64,000 nt of DNA from Myxococcales bacterium (GTDB taxonomy: Bacteria; Myxococcota_A; Polyangia; Polyangiales; Houyiibacteriaceae): contig JAOTYL010000011.1 of assembly GCA_029861865.1 (NCBI GenBank), positions 20,517-84,516 on the forward strand, in the 5' to 3' direction. Positions 16,801 through 26,993 of this stretch are shown one piece after another (positions within the stretch are counted from its first letter, which is position 1; each line of letters begins with the position of its first letter). The position numbers and the translations under genes were made by a program. The notes below the pieces were generated by a model. That model had not been told where the DNA came from and did no database searches. It worked only from the letters and a program-made list of their open reading frames with translations.

Positions 16801-17286
16801 ATGCCTGACGAGTTCGAAGAAGAAACGCCGACAGGGGCCGAAGAAGGCGAGCGCGAGCGACGCTGGTCCGAGGGCGTGCTCCGCGACACCTTCCGCAGAG
16901 CCGTCGAAAAGGGCATCGAAGCGGGCGTGGGCACGCTGCGAAGCGCCGATAGCGTCGTGCGCGGCGTGACCCAGGATGGACGCCTCCCCAAAGAGGTCAT
17001 CGGCTACGTCTTCGCGCAGATCGACGAAACGAAGAACGCCCTGGTCCGCGGTGTAGCCAACGAGGTACGCGACTTCCTCGAGGCTACAGACATGGCGGGC
17101 GAGTTCTATCGGGCGCTTACCTCGCTCTCGTTCGAAGTGAAGACCGAGATCCGTTTCATCCCGAACGAAGCTGGTGGCGTGCGGCCGCAGGTCAAGGCGC
17201 GTGCCGTTCAAAAGCGGTCGCGGCGCAAGGCCGCCGGCCGCAAGCCAAAGGATGCTCCGCACCCGGACGACACCGGTGAAACCTAA
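16801..17286 (+). CDS. Charged helical protein upstream of cobA-hemD, unknown function
   Basis: The 161-residue soluble protein starts MPDEFEEETPTGAEEGERER, an acidic N-terminus. A helical core follows (VLRDTFRRAVEKGIEAGVGT, VIGYVFAQIDETKNALVRGV, VANEVRDFLEATDM), then a strand-like FEVKTEIRFIP, then a very basic tail (RAVQKRSRRKAAGRKPKD). The amphipathic helices followed by a Lys/Arg/Ala-rich tail recall phasin-like proteins, but no family is recognised with confidence. The ATG at 16801 is used because the frame upstream to 16531 reads as random. It ends five bases before the CobA-HemD start, so it is probably in the same transcript. Confidence 0.7.
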   Translation: MPDEFEEETPTGAEEGERERRWSEGVLRDTFRRAVEKGIEAGVGTLRSADSVVRGVTQDGRLPKEVIGYVFAQIDETKNALVRGVANEVRDFLEATDMAGEFYRALTSLSFEVKTEIRFIPNEAGGVRPQVKARAVQKRSRRKAAGRKPKDAPHPDDTGET

Positions 17287-17291
17287 GCGGC

Positions 17292-18830
17292 ATGCCCGCA
17301 CCCGGCAAAGTCTATTTGGTGGGCGCTGGGCCAGGTGACCCCGAGCTGATCACCGCACGTGGCCTTCGTCGACTTCGAGAAGCCGACCTGGTGTTATATG
17401 ATGCGTTGGTGCACCCCGATCAGCTCGCCGCGGCTAAGCCCGGAGCCGAGCTCGTCTTCGTCGGCAAACGCGCGCGCCGCGTTTGCGAGCGTCAGGCTCA
17501 AATCAACGCACGCCTCATCGAAGCGGCGCGGAGCGGCAAGGTCGTCGTTCGCCTCAAGGGTGGCGACCCCTACCTCTTTGGGCGCGGGTCCGAAGAGGCA
17601 GAGCTCCTCGCGCACGAAGGGATTCCTTTCGAAGTGGTGCCCGGGGTCCCCTCCCCGCTCGCCGCAACGGCCTATGCGGGCCTTTCACTCACGCACCGCA
17701 ACCTTGCGTCGAGCGTCGGCTACGTGACGGCGACCGAGTCTGTCGAAAAGGACCGAACTGCCCACGATTGGTCGAAGCTGGCCACGGCGACCCAAACTTT
17801 GGTGATCTTCATGGGCATGCGCAAATTGGAGTCGCTCATGAAGCTGCTGATCGCCTACGGGCGCCCCGCTGATACGCCGGCGGCAGTGGTACAGTGGGCC
17901 TCTCTTCCACAGCAGCGGACGGTCGTGGGGACGGTCGCCGATATTCATGAACGGGCATCCAGGGCGGGCCTGCATCTGCCCGCGATCACGATCATCGGAG
18001 AGGTGGTGCGACTCCGCGAATCGCTGCGGTGGTTCGACTCGAAGCCCCTCTTTGGCAAGCGTGTTTTGATCACCCGCGCGGTCCAGCAAGCCGGCTCGCT
18101 CGCACAGCTTCTCCGGGACGAAGCGGCTCAGCCCATCCTCGCCCCCACGATTCGGCTCGAGCCTCCGGTCGATCTTGGGCCGCTACGCGACGCGGTCAGT
18201 CATTTCGATTGCTACGGCTGGATCCTCTTCACGAGCAGCAACACGGTCGACGCCGTCTTTACGCAAATGCATCGCGCGGGGCTCGATGCACGAGCGATGT
18301 GTAACGCAAAGGTCTGTGCCATCGGTTCGAAGACACGTGAGGCCCTGATCCGACATGGCGTGGCAGCGGACCTCGTTCCAGAAGACGCACGCGCCGAAGG
18401 GATCGTCGAAGCGCTTCGGTCCGAGCTGACCGAGGGCACCCGGATCCTGCTGCCGCGGGCGGAGGTCGGGCGCGAGGTCCTCCCAGACGCCTTGCGCAAA
18501 CAGGGCGCTGAAGTCGACGTGGTGCCTGCATACCGCACGCTCCCTCCGGAGCCGCGCGAGGCCGAGCGCATTCGCGCCCTGGTGGACCCGAAGGAAATCG
18601 ACGCAGTGCTGTTCACGTCGTCGTCGACCGTGCAGAATCTAGTCGACGTTCTCGGGGACGGGGCGACTCGACAACTCGCCAACGTCGACCTTTTTTCGAT
18701 CGGGCCGATCACCACGCAAACGGCGGAGACCCTCGGTCTAGAGATTCGTGCCACATCGCCGGAACAGACGATCGAATCACTGGTCGCGACCCTCCGCGCG
18801 TACTATGCCAACGGGGATGCGGTTGCGTAG
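17292..18830 (+). CDS. CobA-HemD fusion: uroporphyrinogen-III methyltransferase / uroporphyrinogen-III synthase
   Basis: The 512-residue protein joins two tetrapyrrole enzymes. Residues ~5-245 are the SAM-dependent uroporphyrinogen-III C-methyltransferase: VYLVGAGPGDPELIT, VVRLKGGDPYLFGRGSEE, VVPGVPSPLAATAYAGL and TLVIFMGMRKL are the signature blocks. It makes precorrin-2 on the way to siroheme and cobalamin. Residues ~255-505 are uroporphyrinogen-III synthase (HemD): GKRVLITRA, WILFTSSNTVDAVF and DAVLFTSSSTVQNLVDVL. Synthase and methyltransferase act one after the other, so the fusion could channel the intermediate. Such fusions are known in several bacterial groups. The next lipoprotein gene starts inside its last codons. 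Confidence 0.92.
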   Translation: MPAPGKVYLVGAGPGDPELITARGLRRLREADLVLYDALVHPDQLAAAKPGAELVFVGKRARRVCERQAQINARLIEAARSGKVVVRLKGGDPYLFGRGSEEAELLAHEGIPFEVVPGVPSPLAATAYAGLSLTHRNLASSVGYVTATESVEKDRTAHDWSKLATATQTLVIFMGMRKLESLMKLLIAYGRPADTPAAVVQWASLPQQRTVVGTVADIHERASRAGLHLPAITIIGEVVRLRESLRWFDSKPLFGKRVLITRAVQQAGSLAQLLRDEAAQPILAPTIRLEPPVDLGPLRDAVSHFDCYGWILFTSSNTVDAVFTQMHRAGLDARAMCNAKVCAIGSKTREALIRHGVAADLVPEDARAEGIVEALRSELTEGTRILLPRAEVGREVLPDALRKQGAEVDVVPAYRTLPPEPREAERIRALVDPKEIDAVLFTSSSTVQNLVDVLGDGATRQLANVDLFSIGPITTQTAETLGLEIRATSPEQTIESLVATLRAYYANGDAVA

Positions 18831-19206
18831 AATATCAGTCGTGGCGCTCTTGGCTCTGGCGGCCGGTTGCGGGGACTCGGGCGGTGATACGATCGAGGTG
18901 AGCCTCGCCGACCTGCCCTGCCAGATGCAAAGCGCGCAGGGGATATGGGAATCCGCCCCACTCCCTCCGATCACAGACGAGCAGTGCCTCTGGTTTCTCT
19001 TTCGGGCCAACAACACCTACGTTTTCGAGCATCCGTTGGAGCGCGTCCCATTCGAGGTGACCGGATACATCGCCTTCAACTCCAACGGGACCGCCTCGAC
19101 GATCGCCAGCGGTAACGCGTTCCTCGTCGACGCGGCCGACGATTCGACGATCACCCTCAGGAACGGCCAGAATCAGGACTTTTGGCTCCGATTGGTCCTC
19201 GAGTGA
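18817..19206 (+). CDS. Small lipoprotein, unknown function
   Basis: The 129-residue protein starts MRLRRISVVALLALAAGCGD, a signal peptide with a clear lipobox (LAAGC), so it is lipid-anchored. The mature part has two more cysteines (DLPCQMQ and DEQCLWF) and reads as a beta-rich domain (TYVFEHPLERVPFEVTGYIA, STITLRNGQNQDFWLRLVLE). No known family is recognised. Its ATG overlaps the last 14 bp of the CobA-HemD gene, so it is translated from the same message. Confidence 0.7.
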   Translation: MRLRRISVVALLALAAGCGDSGGDTIEVSLADLPCQMQSAQGIWESAPLPPITDEQCLWFLFRANNTYVFEHPLERVPFEVTGYIAFNSNGTASTIASGNAFLVDAADDSTITLRNGQNQDFWLRLVLE

Positions 19207-19299
19207 CCCTAGCGCTGAGGGCCGACGAGCCTTAGGTTCGGGGCACGTGCGGAGGCGCGGCGGGCTGGGCTCGATGGAAGAAAGCGCTAAAATAGGTAT

Positions 19300-19629
19300 A
19301 TGGCCGACCAGTTCGAAAATGATGCCGGGACGATCACCCGAGTCAAGCCAGAGAAGAAGCTCAAGCGGCCGCGGCTCTATCGGGTTCTTCTGCACAACGA
19401 TGATTACACCACGCGGGAGTTCGTAGTTCTGGTTCTACACCATGTTTTTCACCTCGATGAGCAAAGCGCGATTCGCATCATGCTCCACGTCCACAACAAC
19501 GGCGTCGGGGTGGCTGGGGTATTCACTCGCGAGGTCGCAGAAACCAAAATCAAGAAGGTCGAAAGGATGGCGCGCGAGCAAGAGTTCCCCTTGCGTTTGA
19601 CGATGGAGCCTGAAGAGGAAGACGCTTAG
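19300..19629 (+). CDS. clpS: ATP-dependent Clp protease adaptor ClpS
   Basis: The 109-residue protein has a flexible acidic N-terminus and then the ClpS core: RVLLHNDDYTTREFVVLVL, then HVFHLDEQSAIRIMLHVHNN and VAGVFTREVAETK. The HNDDYT acidic loop and the downstream His form the pocket that binds N-terminal Leu, Phe, Trp or Tyr of N-degron substrates. ClpS hands these to ClpA for degradation by ClpAP. It ends two bases before the clpA start, so translation is coupled. With clpA and aat following, the full bacterial N-degron pathway sits in one block. Confidence 0.95.
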   Translation: MADQFENDAGTITRVKPEKKLKRPRLYRVLLHNDDYTTREFVVLVLHHVFHLDEQSAIRIMLHVHNNGVGVAGVFTREVAETKIKKVERMAREQEFPLRLTMEPEEEDA

Positions 19630-19631
19630 AC

Positions 19632-21932
<2,301 letters not shown>

Positions 21933-21983
21933 TCGGTAGTGCGGGGGCGGGACAGCTGGCTGCGCTAGCCTACGGCCATCCCT

Positions 21984-22709
21984 ATGCCTGTATACCTCCT
22001 CGGCAAAGAGCTGGCGTTTCCCCGGCCTGAAGAAGCCAACGAAGAAGGCATCGTTGCGGTGGGAGGCGACGTTTCGCCGGAGCGCCTGCTCGTCGCGTAT
22101 CAGAACGGGATCTTTCCGTGGCCCGCAAAGGGTTACCCGCTGCTCTGGTTCTCGCCAGATCCGCGTTTCGCCTTGGTGCCGGCCGAGGCACACGTCTCCC
22201 GCTCTTTGCGGAAGGCGATTCGCCGAGGGCAACTGAGCGTGACGGCCGACACCGCGTTTGGAGAGGTGATGGCGGCTTGTGCTCGAGTGCCGCGGCCTCA
22301 CCAGCAAGGCACCTGGATCACGAACGAGCTCCAGGAAGGTTATCTCGGCCTGCACGAGCTGGGATACGCTCACAGTATCGAGGCTTGGAGGAACGACGAG
22401 CTCGTTGGCGGACTCTACGGCGTGTCCCTCGGCCGCACGTTCGCAGGTGAGTCGATGTTCGCGTCCGAGCCCGATGCCTCCAAGATCGCGTTCACGACGC
22501 TTCTCGGCCACCTCGCAGCCTGGGGGTTCAGCACGGTCGACTGCCAAGTGTACACCGAGCATCTCGCACGCTTCGGCGCAACGATGTGGCCTCGTAAACG
22601 ATTTCTATCCGAGTGGCGGCAAGCGACGAGTGAGCCCAGCCGTCTAGCCCCGTGGAAGCTCACCCTGACTCCCGAGGAAGCTCTTGCAGAGCTGCGGCAG
22701 GAAATGTGA
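21984..22709 (+). CDS. aat: Leucyl/phenylalanyl-tRNA-protein transferase
   Basis: The 241-residue enzyme adds Leu or Phe from aminoacyl-tRNA to N-terminal Arg or Lys of proteins, making N-degrons for ClpS-ClpA. Family motifs are clear: YLLGKELAFPRPEEA, GIVAVGGDVSPERLL, AYQNGIFPW, WFSPDPRFAL, GTWIT, HSIEAW, LVGGLYGVSLGRTFAGESMF and the C-terminal VDCQVYTEHLARFGA. It starts with ATG 51 bp after clpA on the same strand. The gene order clpS-clpA-aat places the substrate marker with its reader and destroyer. Confidence 0.95.
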   Translation: MPVYLLGKELAFPRPEEANEEGIVAVGGDVSPERLLVAYQNGIFPWPAKGYPLLWFSPDPRFALVPAEAHVSRSLRKAIRRGQLSVTADTAFGEVMAACARVPRPHQQGTWITNELQEGYLGLHELGYAHSIEAWRNDELVGGLYGVSLGRTFAGESMFASEPDASKIAFTTLLGHLAAWGFSTVDCQVYTEHLARFGATMWPRKRFLSEWRQATSEPSRLAPWKLTLTPEEALAELRQEM

Positions 22710-22722
22710 CGCTGTGCGCTCC

Positions 22723-24086
22723 ATGATGATTAAGATACGTCTCGAGTGGGTCCTCCTTGCGCCCGTCGTCGCGACTCTCGCCACCGGCCTCGCGTCACCC
22801 TGCCGTACGGCTGCGCAGGGGGCCCCAAGCGCCGACGCCGGCGCTGCTCTGATGCTGGCGCCGGGGAGACTGCCACCGTTGCGGACGAGCCGCTCGAAGG
22901 CGCGTCCGACGCCGAGCGAATCGTCCGGATTCGTCGCGGCATCAAGCTCGACAAAGAGAAGCTTCGCGGTCTTGGCATAGAGCTCCGCTCGCGTGTGAGG
23001 TGGTTCGAAGACCTCGCCGAGGGAATGACCGAGGTCGCGGCGGAGCTGAACGAGAACAAAGAGGCCCTCGAGCGCCTTGGGAAGGACACGGACCCCGAGC
23101 AAACCAAAGAGCTGCAGTTACGAATCGCGGAGCTTCAAGAGGACTACGACCTCTACAACCGACAAACCGACCTCGCGCTCACCGCAGAGAGAAAGACCAA
23201 AGACCAGATCAAGGCGCTGACTGCCAAGATCGAGACGGATCAGCGTTCGCTCGCCGAGCTGACCGGCGACGCTCCGATCGCCCCACGCGTGCGGGCCGTC
23301 GAACCTGCGCCCGCCCCCGCTGCCGAGGCGGCCCCAGATATGTCGACCGCACCCGTCATGTCACCTGGCATCCCTGCGCCGGCAGCACCACGACCGCCCA
23401 AAGAGGGTTCATCGGCCGCGACCGCGGCACAGCTGCGAGCCCAAAAAGTCCTCGCGGACAAGGAGCAGGAGCTCGAGCGGGCCCGGAACGAAGTCGAAGA
23501 CTATGTCGAGCGCCGGCGGGCGATCGAAACTCAGCTAGAGCTCGAGGAGGGTCTTGCCAAGACAGAGACCGACGAGATCGAAAACCTCGAACAAGCCCTC
23601 GAGATTTGGCAAAAGCGTCTCGCCCTAGCGACCGAAGCGGGCGACGAGGAACGCGCTGCGCGGAGCGCCCGGGCGATCGATGGTCTCGCCGACATCATCG
23701 AGGAGGCGAAAAGGGCAACGGCCGTTCGCGCCGAGTATCGAGCATCCCTGCGCAAACGACTCGAGCTCGCCGAGCAGGAGGGACTTCGCGTCAACTCCGT
23801 GGCGGACCAAAGGCGCAAAGAGCTCGAAAGCGCCCGGCGGAGCCTCGTCTGGCTAGAAAGCCCCGTCCATCCTCAGAACGTCGCACATTGGGCAGTCCAA
23901 CGAGGCCCACGCATCTTGCTCGTGATCGCAATGATCGCGGTCTTGCTGATTCTTCTCCAGGTGAGCGCACGTGGCGTCGCGCGGACGTTCGTTCGACGCC
24001 GACGCGGAGGTCGCTCGGAGCTAGGCATCCAAATCTCGGTGCCGCATCGGCTGATCATGCACGACAAGACCGACTCAGAAGCCTGA
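22723..24086 (+). CDS. Exported coiled-coil protein with one transmembrane segment, 5' end frameshifted
   Basis: Two frames must be joined to read this gene. From ATG 22723 the first frame gives a clear signal peptide (IRLEWVLLAPVVATLATGLA, then CRTAAQGAPSADAGA). It then loses coding character around 22840-22890. The protein continues in the frame one base away (GETATVADEPLEGASDAERI) to 24086. The body is a long charged coiled coil (EIENLEQALEIWQKRLALAT) with a Pro/Ala-rich linker near residue 200, and it ends in one transmembrane helix (RILLVIAMIAVLLILLQVSA) followed by RRRRGGR. This layout resembles the periplasmic coiled-coil half of large MscS-type channels, but the channel domain is absent, so the gene may also be cut at the 3' end. 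The cause could be a real frameshift or an assembly error. Confidence 0.6.
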
Positions 24087-24092
24087 CGCCGG

Positions 24093-24158
24093 CGCTCGCA
24101 CTGACACTGTCGCTGGCACTGTCGCTGGCACTGGCACCGACGCTGACACTAACGCTAC
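24093..24158 (+). repeat. In-phase CRCTGN hexamer array, copy 2
   Basis: Eleven consecutive hexamers, mainly CACTGN and CGCTGN with a few drifted units (CGCTCG, CACCGA, CACTAA), run without a phase break. The array starts seven bases after the stop of the coiled-coil gene and ends ten bases before the start of the next lipoprotein. It is the same family as 2824-2865 and is in inverted orientation to 24996-25055. Confidence 0.8.
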
Positions 24159-24168
24159 ACTGACCCCC

Positions 24169-24996
24169 ATGCGATGGGGGTTGATCGGGGCGACGGTGTT
24201 CGTCCTTGCCGGCTGTGAGGATGACGCTGCGGTGAAGCAGACGGAGGAGAGAATCCGGACTGTCGACCTCGCGCGGGTCGAAGAGCTCATCGAGCAGGAC
24301 CTCGAGAAGCACCGCGCGGGGGTCGTCAAAGCCGCAAGCAGGCTGAAGCCTGGATTCAACGTCTCCGACCCTGCCCAGCGCGAATCGCAAATGCGAGTGG
24401 CGTTGAGGATTCTTCAGCAACCAAAGAGAGGTATTGACGAATTCGTTGCCTCTCCGATGTCGTTTCTCGCCGTCCTAGACGTCGATGGCGTGGTGATAGC
24501 GCGGGACCGAAGCCCCGACCGGATGAAGGGACAGGACTACAAGGAGCGCTTCTCGGTAGTCCAAGAGGCGCTCGGGGGCAGCACCGCCACCGGTCTTGGC
24601 GAATTCTTCGCCGAAGACCCGAGCGAACCATCATCGTGGTCGATTCTCTTTGCGGCCCCAGCCGTCGAGGGCAGCCGCGTTGTCGGGATTGTGTTGGCTG
24701 GAATCCCTTTGTCACGGCTGGCCCAGCGCCTCAGCCGTCAGCTCCGCGTAGAGCAAGCGCAGGGCGACCCGGTTTGGGTTTACCTCTACAAGGGCGACCG
24801 CGTGTTCCACTGGGACACGCCACCGCTGATCGATGAGCTAGTTCCGAGCGCCGAGCGACGCGCCAAGGTGCTGGCCGCCTCCCCGAGTGGCTACACCGAC
24901 AAAGTGCGGTTGCAGGGGGAGCTCGAGGCGTACGGTGTATTCCCGATCCGGCTGCTTGGACCAGATGTCGGCACGGTGATCTTCCGGTCGCCGTAA
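24169..24996 (+). CDS. Lipoprotein with a CACHE-like sensor domain
   Basis: The 275-residue protein starts MRWGLIGATVFVLAGC, a short lipoprotein signal with lipobox LAGC. The mature part begins with a long amphipathic helix (TVDLARVEELIEQDLEKHRA). Then follow strands typical of an extracellular PAS/CACHE ligand-binding fold: FLAVLDVDGVVIARD, MKGQDYKERFSVVQEALGG, ILFAAPAVEGSRVVGIVLAG and KGDRVFHWD. No output domain is attached, so it may act with a separate partner. It is bracketed by two hexamer arrays in inverted orientation and is convergent with moeB. Domain assignment is by pattern and is moderately sure. Confidence 0.65.
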   Translation: MRWGLIGATVFVLAGCEDDAAVKQTEERIRTVDLARVEELIEQDLEKHRAGVVKAASRLKPGFNVSDPAQRESQMRVALRILQQPKRGIDEFVASPMSFLAVLDVDGVVIARDRSPDRMKGQDYKERFSVVQEALGGSTATGLGEFFAEDPSEPSSWSILFAAPAVEGSRVVGIVLAGIPLSRLAQRLSRQLRVEQAQGDPVWVYLYKGDRVFHWDTPPLIDELVPSAERRAKVLAASPSGYTDKVRLQGELEAYGVFPIRLLGPDVGTVIFRSP

Positions 24997-25055
24997 CAGT
25001 GTCAGCGGCAGTGCCAGTGTCAGCGGCAGTGCCAGTGTCAGCGGCAGTGCCAGTG
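24996..25055 (-). repeat. In-phase CRCTGN hexamer array, copy 3, with 18-bp higher-order repeat
   Basis: Ten hexamers run without phase break; on the plus strand they read NCAGYG, the complement of CRCTGN. Within it, TCAGCGGCAGTGCCAGTG occurs three times exactly (25002-25055). It begins on the last base of the stop codon of the lipoprotein gene and ends four bases before the stop of the convergent moeB gene. Confidence 0.85.
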
Positions 25056-25059
25056 TGTC

Positions 25060-26226
25060 TCAACTGCCGGCGCAGAAGTGTTCGTAGTCGATGTACTCGG
25101 TGATCGTGGGGTGATCACCGCATACCGGGCACTCCTTGTTGCGCCGGAGCTTGAAGGTTCGGAAAGTCATCCCGAGCGAGTCGTATTGGAGCAAGCGACC
25201 GACGAGCGGGTCGCCGCGTTCGAGGACGATCTTCACCGCCTCGGTGGCCTGAAGCGTTCCGATGGCGCCCGGCAGGACACCGAGCACGCCCGCCTCGGCG
25301 CACGAAGGAGCGAGGTGCGGAGGCGGGGGCTCGGGGTATAAGCAACGGTAGCAAGGGCCGTGGTGAGGCCAGAAGGTGGTCACCTGACCGTCGAATCTGA
25401 AGATCGAACCGTGGACCACTGGGATGTCTTTCCATACACTCGCGTCGTTGACCAAATAGCGTGTCGCAAAGTTATCGAGGCCGTCGACGATGACGTCCCA
25501 ATCCTGGTCGAAAATGCGATCGACGTTTTGGCGGGTGAGCCGCTCGTTGAAGGGGATCACGTTGACGTCGGGGTTGAGGTTCTTGATCGTCCGCATTCCA
25601 CTTTCGACCTTGGACTCCCCTACCCGATCGAGGCCGTGTAAGACCTGACGTTGGAGGTTCGACTCGTCGACGACATCGCCATCGACGAGGCCGATCGTGC
25701 CGACGCCGGCCGCTGCAAGATACAGCGCCGCAGGCGATCCAAGACCGCCGGCCCCAAGCAACAGAACGCGGCCTTGAAGGAGCTTGGCCTGACCCTGCTC
25801 GCCGACTTCCGGTAGCAAGAGGTGTCGCGAGTAGCGATTGAGCTGTGCATCGGTAAAGGCAAACGGTTGCGTCGTCGGGAAGCCCTGATCCTTCCACTGT
25901 GTGAAACCAGGGTTCGCGGACTCGACGCTGGTGTACCCGAGATCCTGCAGCGCCTTGGCGGCAAACGCGGAACGGATGCCCGCAGCACAGATGGTGACGA
26001 TCTTCGCATCCTTGTCGGGTAGCCGAGACCCGACTTGCATTTCGAGAAAACCCCGGGGGATGTGTACCGCCCCCGGGACGTGTCCCTGTCGCCACTCGTC
26101 CTTTTCACGGACGTCGACGAGGATCAGATCCTCACCCGCGTCGAGGCGCTCTTTCAGGTCCTCGAGAGAGACCTGCCGGATGGCAGCCTTGACCTCCTGA
26201 AGCAGGTCCGCGTATGTTTTCGCCAT
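25060..26226 (-). CDS. moeB: Rhodanese-MoeB/ThiF fusion: sulfur-carrier adenylyltransferase
   Basis: This 388-residue protein has two modules. Residues ~15-115 are a rhodanese domain: LILVDVREKDEWRQGHVPGA, with the active-loop cysteine in TICAAGIRS. Residues ~125-385 are the E1-like adenylyltransferase: RYSRHLLLPEVGEQGQAKL, the nucleotide loop VLLLGAGGLGSPAALYLA, DGDVVDESNLQRQ, DGLDNFATRYLVND, and two zinc-binding pairs CYRC and CPVC. It would activate the C-terminus of MoaD- or ThiS-type carriers for molybdopterin, thiamine or thiolated tRNA synthesis, with the rhodanese supplying sulfur. In MOCS3/Uba4 and MoeZ the rhodanese is C-terminal; here it comes first. No carrier protein is nearby, so the pathway is unresolved. 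ATG 26226 is chosen over TTG 26235. Confidence 0.9.
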   Translation of the reverse strand: MAKTYADLLQEVKAAIRQVSLEDLKERLDAGEDLILVDVREKDEWRQGHVPGAVHIPRGFLEMQVGSRLPDKDAKIVTICAAGIRSAFAAKALQDLGYTSVESANPGFTQWKDQGFPTTQPFAFTDAQLNRYSRHLLLPEVGEQGQAKLLQGRVLLLGAGGLGSPAALYLAAAGVGTIGLVDGDVVDESNLQRQVLHGLDRVGESKVESGMRTIKNLNPDVNVIPFNERLTRQNVDRIFDQDWDVIVDGLDNFATRYLVNDASVWKDIPVVHGSIFRFDGQVTTFWPHHGPCYRCLYPEPPPPHLAPSCAEAGVLGVLPGAIGTLQATEAVKIVLERGDPLVGRLLQYDSLGMTFRTFKLRRNKECPVCGDHPTITEYIDYEHFCAGS

Positions 26227-26337
26227 GCCCGCCAATATGTAACTTTGGGGAGATTCGTCAAGGCTCCCGGGCCCTTAGCCCATATCTTATGGTTTTCACA
26301 TCGGTTTTGTCGGGTATTTTGGCGCGGGGCCTCAAAC

Positions 26338-26856
26338 CTAGGCGGCCGACCGTCCGAGCCCTTGCTTGGCGGCGTAGCCCTCGAGCGCCCCCCTGAGCCG
26401 CTTTCGACCCCGGTGGAGCCGCGACATCACGGTCCCGACGGGGCAGTCGAGACGCGCCGCGGCGGCCTGATAAGACAGCTCTCCGAGGTCGACCAGCTCG
26501 ACGGCCTTTCGGAACTCGGGTTGCAGCGCGCCAAGCGCGGCAACGACCTCGTCGCCAAAGCCCTCGTGCGGCGGACGCACGCTTTTGTAGGACAGACCAC
26601 GAATCTCTTCGAGAGCTTGGCGCTCGCGCTTTCTTTTTCGGTAGTGGTTGATGTAGGTGTTGAAAAGGATGCGGTGGGTCCACGCGCGTGCGTTGGTGCC
26701 GGGCTGAAAGCTCGAACGCGACTGCCAGGCGCGGGTCAGGGTCTCTTGCACGAGGTCGTCCGCAAGGGCGGTGCTACGAGCCAATCGCAGAGCGGTGCGG
26801 GATAGCTCGGGCACGCAGGGAAGGATTTCTTGGGTGTACTGTTGCTCGGTTTGCAT
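26338..26856 (-). CDS. ECF-type RNA polymerase sigma factor
   Basis: The 172-residue protein has sigma regions 2 and 4 only. Region 2: ALRLARSTALADDLVQETLT, RAWQSRSSFQPGTNARAWTH and RILFNTYINHYRKRKR. Region 4: LQPEFRKAVELVDLGELSYQ, then AAARLDCPVGTVMSRLHRGR. These are the -10 and -35 recognition parts of an extracytoplasmic-function sigma factor. No anti-sigma factor or sensor stands next to it, which is unusual for many ECF groups. The start ATG at 26856 is used; the frame upstream reads as random. It lies between moeB and nnrE-nnrD on the same strand with gaps of about 110-140 bp, so it probably has its own promoter. Confidence 0.88.
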   Translation of the reverse strand: MQTEQQYTQEILPCVPELSRTALRLARSTALADDLVQETLTRAWQSRSSFQPGTNARAWTHRILFNTYINHYRKRKRERQALEEIRGLSYKSVRPPHEGFGDEVVAALGALQPEFRKAVELVDLGELSYQAAAARLDCPVGTVMSRLHRGRKRLRGALEGYAAKQGLGRSAA

Positions 26857-26993
26857 GGATTTGGTCTCCACACCGACTTCAATGCAACGGGGATGCCATA
26901 CACAAAACCTAGCGTTTTGGGGCTCGAAAACGGTCAAGGGCCGTCAGCTTGTCCCCGGATTGACACAGTGTCGTGTCAAGCTGTCGCCGTGAT

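Noticed and set aside
23000..24163. 387-codon Arg-rich plus-strand frame overlapping the coiled-coil gene
   Set aside because: Composed of Arg/Gly/Ala with no pattern; the competing frame shows coiled-coil heptads and a membrane helix.
24996..25055. Possible CRISPR-like array
   Set aside because: Repeats are directly adjacent without unique spacers and without cas genes nearby.
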